A stretch of DNA of 64,000 nt, taken from positions 1 through 64,000 of the forward strand of contig JAFXEF010000023.1 in the NCBI GenBank assembly GCA_017520935.1. Reading direction: 5' to 3'. Both the position numbers and the translations under genes were made by a program. Position 1 is the stretch's first letter. Every line of letters begins with the position of its first letter. The notes under the pieces were generated by a model. That model saw only the letters and a program-made list of their open reading frames with translations. It ran no database searches and was not told the DNA's origin. The DNA is from Bacteroidaceae bacterium. GTDB taxonomy: Bacteria > Bacteroidota > Bacteroidia > Bacteroidales > Bacteroidaceae. This document shows positions 8,970 through 18,125 of the stretch, piece by piece.

Positions 8970-11900
8970 TTATTTCACAATATAGACAGTCACATTACTT
9001 GTAGAACTTACTTCGATGAAGCAGTTGATGACCTCGTGAGCACCGGGCGGTATAGTCACGAAGCCGCGCTTGTCTTGTCCGAAGTCTGGAACGATGTGCA
9101 GTTCCTTCTTTCCTTCCTTCAAACCTTCTATCGATGTAGCAATGATGCCGTTGTCGGTCACCACCAACAGCTCCCGAATGGCAATGTCAGTATTGCCTCC
9201 GTTGGCAAAGGCAATGGAGAACGGAGCGTAGAAGCTGGAGCGTGCACCTGCGGGCAGATCCATCTTCACACCTAAGTTGACCGACTGACCGGGAATCACC
9301 TTGAAACCGTTGGGAAGAGTGGCCAAAGCACCGTCGGGTAGTTCGGAAACCACATCGTAGCTGCCTATCGCGGCATCCTTCAGGTTGAAGGTGACGTGCG
9401 AATAGGTCTGGTCGTGAAAGGTGACGGCCTCAGCTGGAATCAGGTTACCTTCTTTTGCCAAGCGGAAGTCCATGATAGAGTCAAGCAAGGCACCATGTAT
9501 CTCGGTGGTGAGCCAGCCGTCGGTTCCGCCCTCACGGATGCTGAGCGACGTGGCGCCGAACTGCACCTCCTGTGCTGACAGATTCATCGTGGCACCGCTT
9601 ATTGAACCACTACCATTCAGCACGAACTCATTGGAGTTCAAACCAGTGGCACTGTTGTCCTGTGCCAGAATGTAGTAGTTACCTTCCTGCACATTAGGAA
9701 TGAGCAGCTCCTGTTCTGTAGTCTGGATCACATTAGATGATTTGTCATAGCGAGCTGTTGAGGGTACACTTTCATAGGAAACATACAAGCCAGCAGAAGC
9801 ATCGGCATCATGAGTCATGTTCAGACCAATAGTCTTACCTGTCCATCCACTGTTCACGGCCAATTTGTAGTAGCCAGAGGTGTTAACTGTAGCCGTTGAA
9901 CCCAAAGAGAGGTTGGCAAAGTCTATGCTACTTGTAGAAGCCGTTGCTGCCATGTTGTTGTCATAGTCGGTTTCTGCAATGGCATGGGTGGCATTGGTAC
10001 GGATAATGAAGTAATAGTTGCCCTCCACGACGTTGGTGATGCGGCCCGTTATCTCTCGCACCTCCTCGTTACCGGCAGACAGGTCGATGGTGCTGTTGAC
10101 AACACCCACCATCTGGTCTTTCTCGTCCCAATGCTCATCCTTTGAAAGGTAGATGACCTCGCGCATATTGCCATTAGCGGCAAACTGCCCATTGTTAACA
10201 AGCGTATAAGACAGGGTTACGGGAGCACCCGCAGTAATGGATGACGGTGCAGAGATTTTCTTCACGGCCAAATCGGCTGGCGTGTCGCTGGCATTCTCTA
10301 CGTAAACCCTGATTCTGGTCACATTGTTATCCTTATCCTTTTCTACGTGAGCACCTTTTGCATCGGTCATGGCATAGAGGAAACAATAGCCATGGACGTT
10401 TGCGGGAATATTGATATTGGTTGATATTTCGTAAGATCCATCTTTCTGCAAATTGCCCACATGGGTCTTTCCACCCACGTTAGTAGCTTTCTTGGTGTCG
10501 AGTGTAAAGTCTGTGGAAAGATAGAAAGCATCGGTCCACTTGTCCTTGTGAGTAATATCATCACCCACATTCTGCACCTTTGCCTTTACCGTCACTTTGG
10601 TAACTGGGCGGAGTGTACCATCAACAGCCATGTCGGAGATGGCAAGGTCTGGGAGTGGTGATTGCTGAACGACAACGGCACTCTGAACGATGTTGTTTTC
10701 TTCGGACAGTTCCACTGAAGCTCTGTCTGCATTGGCTTTTACGATGATGAAATAGTTACCGATTGTGTTGTCATCGAGCGTGACAACCGCACTCATCTTT
10801 TGAGTTGCGTTAGGAGCCAGCTTTTCTGTCTGTACCGTTGAAAGTCGCTTGTCTTTGCTGTCAAGGTTAGCATCATCAGAGAGATAAACGCCACAGGCAT
10901 CAACAGGAGCCTCCCAGTTGCCAGTGTTGGCCAGTGTCCATGTGACAGTTGTTTTTTCAGAGGTCATAATGGTAGCAGGCACAACAAGGTTGGACATAGC
11001 ATAGTCGGGCAGATTGCCATTGATGTAAACGGGCGACTTGATGCAGTTTTCATCCGATTTCTTCTCTGTGAGGGTCTTGTTCCTATTGGCATAGACGTAG
11101 AGATACTTCTGTCCACCCTTCATGTCGCTTGGAATGTTGACAGAGACATTAGCCGTCACAGACTGACCAGCTTGTAATCCTGCCACACAGGGCAAGGTGC
11201 CTTTAACAGTTAGAACCTTGGCCGAAGAGTCGAAAATGCTCCTATCAGAAATAAACACTTCCTGGCTGACATCAGTGTCTATAGCCAAAGTTCCCGTATT
11301 TTTGATGGTATATGTAACGGCCAGATCTTCGCCCGAGGTAATTGTGGAAGCAACTTGCAAGCCAGTAACGGTAATGTTGGTGCCGTTCACCTTCACCACA
11401 GCAGGGTCTTCCACGTATTCAAACTGTTTAACTACAGAAGCTGTGGTATTGTTGCTGGTCGAAGATTCTTGAAGGGTGTTCTTAATATTGGTCTTTATAA
11501 AGAAGTTGAGAGAGCCATTAAGCTTACTGTTTCTGGGTATCGCAATGTTGGTACGGAACACCTTTTCACCTCCTGCCACTAAAGAAACCAAGTTTGTGGC
11601 CTCCCCAAGGCTGACTGGATTAGAGTCGTTGACATTGTTGCTGGCGTAGAAACCATCGGTAATAGTTGCATTCTGAATATCAGCAGAACCGACGTTCTTT
11701 ACTTTCCATGCCACAGCCACTTTGTTCTCAGTAATCAGCGTTTCCTCTGAGATTGACACAACCTCAACAACGAGGTCGGGAACTGCCACTTGTACCGGGC
11801 TGGAACAGAGCACGTTGTTGTTTTCACCATCGAGTTCGAAAATCTTTTCATCGGCGTCGACCTTTACATAAATATAATAGGTGCCAATGGATGGATTGGG

Positions 11901-13781
11901 TATCTGTACGGTGCGTGTGACATTATAGCTGTCGCCCTTATACTTCAGTTTCTCAGGTGCAGTGTACATAGAATATCCAGAAGAATTGTTCGAACCGTTG
12001 CCCGAAGAGACTCCTCCAGATACGGCACCTATTCCACCCCCAGAACTACTACCAGAGGCAAGGATCGTAGGAGCATCGGAATAGAATGTGGCTTTCTGCT
12101 CGAAAGAGCCAATCTCAATGGCGGTGTCATCAAGACCGTCAGATTTACTGGACAGATAGACTTTGTCTTTCCATGTATTCTGATAAGGGATGCCTGCTCC
12201 CTCATTCTTCACCTGATAAGATACAGTAAAGGATGAACCAGACACCTTGGATGGTGTTCGCAAGTTGCCTGCAACGAAATCTGCCCCAGGACAAAGCAAT
12301 ACATTATAATTGGGACTGACGCCCCAGTTGTTTGCTGTATTGGCAAGTTCGTAGACCTCATCGTTGATGTCTGCAAAGGCATGGAAATAGGTGTCGCCAT
12401 ACCATTCGTAGGGCAGATAGAAGGCAAACGTCAGTACTGTCTCGCCCCCAACGGCAATGTTTTCCGAGTACGTCTTGGTGTCGACAGGATAGAGCGTAGC
12501 CGTGTTGATGTCTGGCGATGATGACATGTAGAGGGTGGTTCTAAAGGATTTCTTGGAGTCAACAGCCCCCTTGTTTGTTACTGTGACTTTAACTTTCACC
12601 TTCTTTCCAGAATAGAAAGCATTGGAGTATCGCAGATTGGCACATGAGAGGGCATTGGGAATGTAGGCCTCATACCATGGCATGAGCAACTCGTCTTCAG
12701 TAGGCTCTGTAGGTTCAACAACAATTTCTCCTATATTCTTTTTGGAGCCTACCGCCATTGGTGGCAAGTCTCTTGTGGGTATCACCGAGGCGATAATGGT
12801 TGGCACCTGAAGGTCGGCCAAAGGAGGTACCACAATGTCTATCTGCTGATAGAAAAAGTTGTCGGTTTTCTTAGATGTCTCACCTTCTTCAAGGAGATCT
12901 CCATTCCAGACTGGCCTGCCGAACAAATAGCCTTCCTCCTCTGGATTGTAAGGCCGAGGGGCTTTGCCTTCAGTACTTTCGAAGTTAACAGAATTGACAC
13001 CATACTTGTCTGTGACAACCACTATGTCGTAGTTGCCATAAATGCGTTCGTCGAGCAAGATACTAACGGTATTCTCGTATGATTCTCCAGGCAAAAGAGC
13101 TGTCACATTGTCCACCGTCTTCAGTAATTTGCTGTCTCTCATGGAAGTGCCACCTTCAATATTGGGTACGAGCCAGATGTAGTCCTTCCACTGGTCATCG
13201 CCCGTAGAGCCGCGACCATCGTTGCGCACTTTCCACTTTACTGTCATTTCAGAACCAGCAATAGCTTCGGAACAGTCGACAGAAACAACGTGAAGATTGG
13301 GCAGGCTCTTAATGGTGACCGTGCCACCTGTAGATTCTTGCAAGATGTTTTCACCCGACTTGAGACTCATCACAGCACCAGACATGGTGAAAGGATAGTC
13401 GGTCTCGTCGGTAAGCGTGATGGCAGCATCCAGTTGCATGGTGAACAGGATGTCTCCCATACCTTCAATGGCAGCGTTGGTGTCAGATATCACCACAAAC
13501 TTGTACTTGCCATTCTTGAGTTTTCGAGCCGTTATCTGGTGGTTCTTGCCTCGTTCTGTCAATTCCGCTGATATGGGATTGATAGTGAAGCCGCTTGGCA
13601 CTTCTAATGTGAACTCGACGGCTGAGACTTCTTCTGTGTTGTCCATATAAACAGACAGAAGGGACTCACTACCCCTTGACATCTTCACATTTGGGATATA
13701 GATGCGATTAGTCTGGGCGTATGCTCCCGCAGTGAAATACACCGTAAAGAGCAAAAGGAATAATGTTTTTATATGTTTCAT
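8970..13781 (-). CDS. Secreted CARDB-repeat protein with N-terminal cohesin-like domain
   Basis: The 1603-residue product has a signal peptide (ends TAGAYAQ) and an N-terminal domain (~residues 24-155) of cohesin-like pattern: 'SLLSVYMDNTEEVSAVEFTL', then 'LKNGKYKFVVISDTNAAIEG'. About eight CARDB-type Ig modules follow, recognisable by 'LPDL' starts, 'VKNVG/VQNVG' centres and 'YLS' strands. A bacterial pre-peptidase-like segment (~1290-1390) and a beta-rich C-terminus complete it. CARDB modules are cell-adhesion-type structural domains. It lies between the dockerin-bearing first gene (8 bp upstream) and the RHS gene (15 bp downstream), so co-translation is likely. I see no convincing T9SS sorting domain at its C-terminus; how it stays at the surface is open. 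A cohesin-dockerin pairing with the upstream gene product is inferred. Confidence 0.8.
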   Translation of the reverse strand: MKHIKTLFLLLFTVYFTAGAYAQTNRIYIPNVKMSRGSESLLSVYMDNTEEVSAVEFTLEVPSGFTINPISAELTERGKNHQITARKLKNGKYKFVVISDTNAAIEGMGDILFTMQLDAAITLTDETDYPFTMSGAVMSLKSGENILQESTGGTVTIKSLPNLHVVSVDCSEAIAGSEMTVKWKVRNDGRGSTGDDQWKDYIWLVPNIEGGTSMRDSKLLKTVDNVTALLPGESYENTVSILLDERIYGNYDIVVVTDKYGVNSVNFESTEGKAPRPYNPEEEGYLFGRPVWNGDLLEEGETSKKTDNFFYQQIDIVVPPLADLQVPTIIASVIPTRDLPPMAVGSKKNIGEIVVEPTEPTEDELLMPWYEAYIPNALSCANLRYSNAFYSGKKVKVKVTVTNKGAVDSKKSFRTTLYMSSSPDINTATLYPVDTKTYSENIAVGGETVLTFAFYLPYEWYGDTYFHAFADINDEVYELANTANNWGVSPNYNVLLCPGADFVAGNLRTPSKVSGSSFTVSYQVKNEGAGIPYQNTWKDKVYLSSKSDGLDDTAIEIGSFEQKATFYSDAPTILASGSSSGGGIGAVSGGVSSGNGSNNSSGYSMYTAPEKLKYKGDSYNVTRTVQIPNPSIGTYYIYVKVDADEKIFELDGENNNVLCSSPVQVAVPDLVVEVVSISEETLITENKVAVAWKVKNVGSADIQNATITDGFYASNNVNDSNPVSLGEATNLVSLVAGGEKVFRTNIAIPRNSKLNGSLNFFIKTNIKNTLQESSTSNNTTASVVKQFEYVEDPAVVKVNGTNITVTGLQVASTITSGEDLAVTYTIKNTGTLAIDTDVSQEVFISDRSIFDSSAKVLTVKGTLPCVAGLQAGQSVTANVSVNIPSDMKGGQKYLYVYANRNKTLTEKKSDENCIKSPVYINGNLPDYAMSNLVVPATIMTSEKTTVTWTLANTGNWEAPVDACGVYLSDDANLDSKDKRLSTVQTEKLAPNATQKMSAVVTLDDNTIGNYFIIVKANADRASVELSEENNIVQSAVVVQQSPLPDLAISDMAVDGTLRPVTKVTVKAKVQNVGDDITHKDKWTDAFYLSTDFTLDTKKATNVGGKTHVGNLQKDGSYEISTNINIPANVHGYCFLYAMTDAKGAHVEKDKDNNVTRIRVYVENASDTPADLAVKKISAPSSITAGAPVTLSYTLVNNGQFAANGNMREVIYLSKDEHWDEKDQMVGVVNSTIDLSAGNEEVREITGRITNVVEGNYYFIIRTNATHAIAETDYDNNMAATASTSSIDFANLSLGSTATVNTSGYYKLAVNSGWTGKTIGLNMTHDADASAGLYVSYESVPSTARYDKSSNVIQTTEQELLIPNVQEGNYYILAQDNSATGLNSNEFVLNGSGSISGATMNLSAQEVQFGATSLSIREGGTDGWLTTEIHGALLDSIMDFRLAKEGNLIPAEAVTFHDQTYSHVTFNLKDAAIGSYDVVSELPDGALATLPNGFKVIPGQSVNLGVKMDLPAGARSSFYAPFSIAFANGGNTDIAIRELLVVTDNGIIATSIEGLKEGKKELHIVPDFGQDKRGFVTIPPGAHEVINCFIEVSSTSNVTVYIVK

Positions 13782-13789
13782 GTCTTCTG

Positions 13790-16700
13790 TTATTTTTCGT
13801 CCTTGATCATAATCTTTTTTCCTGTCGCATCAATGACAATAGCTCGTTTTGCTCCAAACGGAATACGATAGACTTCTTGCGAGAATGGATTGAACTTGGA
13901 GAATTGAATACCTGTTGCCATGCCACTATTCAGAGTAACACTGATTTCGTTTGCATCTCGGTCGGCCAGCATCGCGGATGAGACAATGCCGCTATTCAGC
14001 TCACAAATAGCTGTCTCTCCTACGGGAATTTCAGCACCAGAGAGGGAATATCCTACGAGATGTAGATTGTTGCTACTTTGTTTTGACGTGCATATAAAGC
14101 CCAAGTCGTTTAGAGCAGATACAACTTCCGCCTGATGACTGGTTGAAACCGTAATGTCGAAGGCAGAAACGGGAACAACAGAATTGATTTTCAAGTATCC
14201 GTTCTCGATAGTAACAGAAGCGGATGTCTCTGATGCCTGTGTAGCAACTCTTTTTGCCGCATTCAGTTGATGAACAGGTACTGCATTGGCATCTAATAGC
14301 ATATTGACCAAGCAGACGGCATCCTGCACATTGATAGTTTCGTCCTTCCAAAGGTTTGAAGCCGTGAAATTGTATGGTTTGTTGGTGTACTCCTCAAACA
14401 TGTAGTTGAGCGTGGTCTGCAAGTCGAGGATATTCACCTTGCCATCGAAGTTGCCGTCGCCCTCGTCAAAACTGAGCTTGAAACAGAAGGTACTACCCTC
14501 GCGTGAACCATTATTATATAATACGGCAACATTCAGCGTGTCACCGCTTTCGCCATAATAGGCGTTTTGCTCAGACACATATGGAATTGACAATGCACCG
14601 TTCTGATAAGCCATCGTCATACCCCACATATTATCGGACGTGGTGCAGAGTAGATTGATGTTGGGCGTGAAAGTCTGATTGGTATGGTCGTAGAGCAAGA
14701 TGCTGGGCACCTTTGTGCCGATAGAATCTACGGAAAGGTTGGCAAGGTGCAGCGGTACGACCCGTGCTATAGTCTGCTTGCTGATGTCTAAGGCCCTTAC
14801 TGTAGAAGGAATGACGGGATAGACATCCTCCAGGCAGTTGTCCGATGCATCGAGTGATGTTAGGTCTGTGAAGCCGTTGGCAAAGAGACCGATGTTGCCC
14901 GAGAACTTGTTTCCTGAGATATTGATTCCCTTGACATTGGTCATCATGGCTGGGTTCTGCTGCGCAAAAACGTAAGTTGCAGTTCCTATATCACCTGTAA
15001 GATGATTGTTAGCCAGATTCACGTTCTGGAGATTCGGGAGAGCCAACACGACAAAGGGAAACATACCTGTGAGGTTCTGGCCAGAAAGATCAAGCCCAGT
15101 TACATGGCCTTTTTCAATCGTTAGACCATGCAGTGAAGACACGCTCTTCATGCCCTGCGACACATCCCAAGGTTGTGACCATCCCATTTCTGTCAGTTGC
15201 GGGAGAACGGTCTGCAGAATAGCCCATTCCTCAGCATTGAACTCATAAATAGTAAATGTTCCTACCTGTGCTCTTTCCCTGCCGTAATAGAACGATCCGT
15301 CGGCAAACTCCAGATGGATAGTGTAGTCGCCCGCCTCGGAAGGTTGCTCCGTTGAATATTCTGTGGCATCGGCTAACGCATAATACAGCGTAGCTTCACC
15401 CACACCATCTGCAACTTGAATGGAAGCACCATGAGGTAACTCATCGTATGTGATATCAGATTCAGGAAGCCTTAACAAATATAAATCCTCTGTCAATGGC
15501 GCCTTATCGATAGTATACACAGATGACAGCACACCGCTGTAATTACCTTTTCCAATGATTGACAAAGTCGCCTCTCCTGGAAAGATATTGTCATCAAGCA
15601 CAAGCTCATAATCAATATCTGCCTTTAGCGTATCATTGACAGATTCCGTAAATGACCATTCCGGAATCTGCGGATACCCATTATATACAAAGTGGCTATC
15701 CGCAATTACGACACTGCCTTCCAATGTCGCAGGAAGAATTGTAAAGTTATAAGCCTTGCGCCCTATTGTATGAGGGAATACTCCTTCGATATTGAATGAT
15801 GCGACACCGGCATTTACATTATTGCGATAATTCTTGGCTACATATTGTTCTGGCTCTATATCACAAATCAAATCTGTCTGATATAAGGAATCTCCTGTAT
15901 ATATCTTATCTTCAATGCCTGAAACCGGATAATAGCTGACATCCAAATATTCAATAGGAGGCAACATCGTTGTATTGCCTACAAGGTCACGAGTACGGAA
16001 ACGTATAACGTGTTTCTCTCTATTCGGAGTGAATGTTGCTACTAAAGTATCTCTAAAAGTGTCACCGGACTCCAACGTGTCAGTCAATGCAATCCATTCC
16101 TCACTATCTTCAACGGCATAATCAATGACTCCACTCAATCCTGCGGGGCTTTCATACAAGCCATCAAGTGTCAAACGATGTGGACGCGACAGGTCATTCC
16201 AGCCGTCAGGGTCATCAGGAGTGACCTCAAAAGAAGAGCTGGGTTCCAGATTCACATCACCAACACCAATCAGCCAAGAGATAACGACTGTAGAGCCCGC
16301 AGCGATGGTTCGTTCTTTCCAGCACCATCCCATGCCACTATCGTAAGAGCCGTTTTCTACCATATAATTACTTCCGGAGGAGTAATTTCCTACCATAGCA
16401 GATACACTATTATTTAGATAATAATACCCAAACCAAAAGTCATTAACACTCGTCACTCCTGATAATCCCGAACCAAACAATACACATAGCTGTGCTCCAT
16501 TACCATCTTTCAAGGTCAAGCCATAAGTACTTCCAAAAGAGTCAACTCTTCTTGATATAGGCGCTCCGTCATTACTGCCAATCATAACATCGGCATGTAT
16601 ACCTAACGAAACCACTACGTCCTCAGCATTCGTATTGGTTAGCGTATAGCAAATTCTCGCCAGTTCACCTTGCTCAAGTACGTTTGCTGAAAAGGTGACA

Positions 16701-17050
16701 CCATTATTTGTGGTTCCATTCAGGCAGTCAACGCTGACAGCAGAACTGCTCCCCACTTTCATTGCTACTCTGTATCCTCCATTAGAATAAGTAGAACCGT
16801 AATAACGAGAGTTGAATGTCCCGATAATATCAATACTGGAAGACGACTGCCTATAATACAGCATCGTACTCCCCACCTGATGATAGCCTGATGGTAATGA
16901 AGAGCTCACGCTCCTTGTCGCAGGAGCTTTCTTAAATTCATCATCAAACGTTTTTTGTGCGAAAACAAACTGAGTTGTCAACATGAAACATAGTGAAAGG
17001 ATGCATTTTAGCCAATGCCTTACTTTCGTAAATTTCGATAAACGTACCAT
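13790..17050 (-). CDS. Secreted leucine-rich-repeat protein with dockerin-like module
   Basis: This is the first gene of the surface operon. The frame is open to 17314, but the ATG at 17048-17050 directly precedes a signal peptide (hydrophobic core, ends TTQFVFAQ) and follows the leader hairpin, so I start there (1086 residues). Order of modules: an unrecognised ~230-residue Gly/Ser/Tyr-rich N-terminal domain; beta-sandwich and MBG-like segments (~250-600, with 'VYNGYPQIPEWSF'); leucine-rich repeats (~640-790, 'LTGLDLSGQNLTG', 'VNLANNHLTGDIG'); a dockerin type I-like pair of loops near residue 860-920 ('GDGNFDGKVNILDLQ' then 'DETINVQDAVCLVNML'); a cohesin-like beta domain; and a degenerate C-terminal motif. 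Acidic and Asn residues of the first loop fit calcium binding; the second loop is degenerate. Role is probably extracellular scaffolding or binding; no enzyme motif was found. Confidence 0.8.
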   Translation of the reverse strand: MVRLSKFTKVRHWLKCILSLCFMLTTQFVFAQKTFDDEFKKAPATRSVSSSLPSGYHQVGSTMLYYRQSSSSIDIIGTFNSRYYGSTYSNGGYRVAMKVGSSSAVSVDCLNGTTNNGVTFSANVLEQGELARICYTLTNTNAEDVVVSLGIHADVMIGSNDGAPISRRVDSFGSTYGLTLKDGNGAQLCVLFGSGLSGVTSVNDFWFGYYYLNNSVSAMVGNYSSGSNYMVENGSYDSGMGWCWKERTIAAGSTVVISWLIGVGDVNLEPSSSFEVTPDDPDGWNDLSRPHRLTLDGLYESPAGLSGVIDYAVEDSEEWIALTDTLESGDTFRDTLVATFTPNREKHVIRFRTRDLVGNTTMLPPIEYLDVSYYPVSGIEDKIYTGDSLYQTDLICDIEPEQYVAKNYRNNVNAGVASFNIEGVFPHTIGRKAYNFTILPATLEGSVVIADSHFVYNGYPQIPEWSFTESVNDTLKADIDYELVLDDNIFPGEATLSIIGKGNYSGVLSSVYTIDKAPLTEDLYLLRLPESDITYDELPHGASIQVADGVGEATLYYALADATEYSTEQPSEAGDYTIHLEFADGSFYYGRERAQVGTFTIYEFNAEEWAILQTVLPQLTEMGWSQPWDVSQGMKSVSSLHGLTIEKGHVTGLDLSGQNLTGMFPFVVLALPNLQNVNLANNHLTGDIGTATYVFAQQNPAMMTNVKGINISGNKFSGNIGLFANGFTDLTSLDASDNCLEDVYPVIPSTVRALDISKQTIARVVPLHLANLSVDSIGTKVPSILLYDHTNQTFTPNINLLCTTSDNMWGMTMAYQNGALSIPYVSEQNAYYGESGDTLNVAVLYNNGSREGSTFCFKLSFDEGDGNFDGKVNILDLQTTLNYMFEEYTNKPYNFTASNLWKDETINVQDAVCLVNMLLDANAVPVHQLNAAKRVATQASETSASVTIENGYLKINSVVPVSAFDITVSTSHQAEVVSALNDLGFICTSKQSSNNLHLVGYSLSGAEIPVGETAICELNSGIVSSAMLADRDANEISVTLNSGMATGIQFSKFNPFSQEVYRIPFGAKRAIVIDATGKKIMIKDEK

Positions 17051-17418
17051 AATATTTAATGTCAATAATAATAGTCCAATATCAAAAAAAAGCGTGAGGC
17101 CAACACCTGCTGCTCGCTTCACGATTGAAGGCCTTCGCATTGCCCGGTTTGTCGAAACGAGCAACGCGAAAGCCTCACGCCGATATGTATATACGTACCT
17201 TACATTATACCAATCATCGCGACCAATATAATAAAGGTGTACGAAAAACATACCCATGAGACATTCACCGTTGCTTTGTCTTTGACAAACCTTAAGAAGT
17301 TGCGAAGTTCTCAATCGTCAAAACAAAGCGTCCAAGTAAACGCCTTTTCCTATATGTCACCTCCACCCGACCACCTTAACTCGCACAAATGAAGTAAGGT
17401 ATCGGCGTGAGGATGGGG
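17051..17418 (-). promoter_or_regulatory. Long structured 5' leader with switch-like terminator (candidate riboswitch/attenuator)
   Basis: Between the promoter and the first surface gene lie ~360 nt of leader. Read on the minus strand, segment A (17412-17400) and segment B (17185-17173) are perfectly complementary over 13 bp. Segment B/B' (17180-17172, GCGTGAGGC) is also complementary to segment C (17100-17092, GCCTCACGC), which is followed at once by eight T (17091-17084). A:B and B:C cannot form together. Inside A-B there is a 13-bp helix with one bulge (GCTTTGT...ACAAAGC plus TTTGAC/GTCAAA, around 17324-17272). Inside B-C there is a 10-bp stem (17170-17161 with 17143-17134). The layout is that of an antiterminator/terminator switch. 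I do not recognise a known riboswitch consensus. An alternative is a long N-terminal extension of the gene, since the frame is open through most of the leader. Confidence 0.55.
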
Positions 17419-17450
17419 CAAAGGTAGTGAGATTCAAACAGAATAGCAAA
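17419..17450 (-). promoter_or_regulatory. Bacteroidetes-type promoter of the surface-protein operon
   Basis: On the minus strand TTTG (17450-17447) is followed after exactly 20 bp by TACCTTTG (17426-17419), matching the Bacteroidetes primary-sigma consensus TTTG-N19-21-TAnnTTTG. The expected start point is near 17412, which places the first transcribed bases at segment A of the leader. Confidence 0.8.
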
Positions 17451-17778
17451 TTTATTTTAACATTTCTTGGATAAACCAAGCGCAAGCAGTCTGAGGCGTA
17501 TCCTAAATTTTGTTTGCAGAAAGCAAACTAAAGGTTGTAAATAATTATGAATCCCCAGTCACAAAGAGTATTTGACAAAGACAGTTTTGTAGAACTAACC
17601 AATGAGAAGAACTGATTATGACAAACGAAGCTTTGAAATTTTCGGAGGCTCACTGTGAGAAAAAGAATCAACACACAAAGATACAGCTTTCCCACATATC
17701 CACCAACGGCTGTCCGGCCAATACCGTCTTTCCGCGGACGAATCACGGCAGCCGATTTTCCCCTGCAGAGGAGGCAAT

Positions 17779-17840
17779 TTTTGTTTCATCGCGATGAAAC
17801 AAAATTTTTATCGCGTAGAAACAAAATTTTCTTCGTGAAG
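17779..17840. repeat. Intergenic array of palindromes, 22-bp period
   Basis: The first unit is a perfect 26-bp palindrome (17779-17804) centred on TCATCGCGATGA. Related half-palindromes follow with the same spacing: ATCGCG at 17788 and 17810, then TTCGTG at 17832. Units are separated by AAAATTTT-like stretches. It lies in the gene-free interval 17451-18125, which otherwise shows only a few short unsupported reading frames. Confidence 0.6.
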
Positions 17841-17967
17841 GGTGGCTTTTGCTTCATAGGCTGTTTGTCCGGGTATTTATGCCACAGTGATGATAAAAAT
17901 TAAGACCTTTGGGAAGGGGTTACAAGAAAGGTACAAAATTACGAGAAAACCGAGTTCATAGAGAACT

Positions 17968-18075
17968 GCCCTCTACAGGTCTTGTTTCGAAAGACCTATA
18001 GGTCATAAAATCAAAGACCTATAGATGATAAATTTTATCACCTATAGATGCCTAAATTTGCCATCTGTAGAGGGC
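17968..18075. repeat. Intergenic array of palindromes, 23-bp period, complementary ends
   Basis: Five CCTATAG-like centres occur at 17972, 17995, 18018, 18041 and 18064, each exactly 23 bp apart. The outer units are perfect reverse complements (GCCCTCTACAG at 17968-17978, CTGTAGAGGGC at 18065-18075). Unit 2 contains the palindrome GACCTATAGGTC (17993-18004) and the array also holds TGATAAATTTTATCA. It sits 50 bp beyond the stop of the GlsB-like gene and may terminate that transcript, although no T-run closes it. Confidence 0.65.
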
Positions 18076-18125
18076 TTGCCGAAAAGACAAAGGAATAAGA
18101 GGGGAAGCCGGATGAGTGCGAGGTA

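Noticed and set aside
17051..17314. N-terminal extension of the LRR/dockerin protein through the leader
   Set aside because: The extension would cover the terminator-like hairpin, puts a signal peptide 89 residues inside the protein and lacks a good start. The frame being open this long is noted as a caveat to the leader finding.
17528..17746. 72-codon minus-strand reading frame in the 17-18 kb gene-free interval
   Set aside because: No ribosome binding site, domain or homology pattern; the surrounding sequence is AT-rich and dominated by palindromes.
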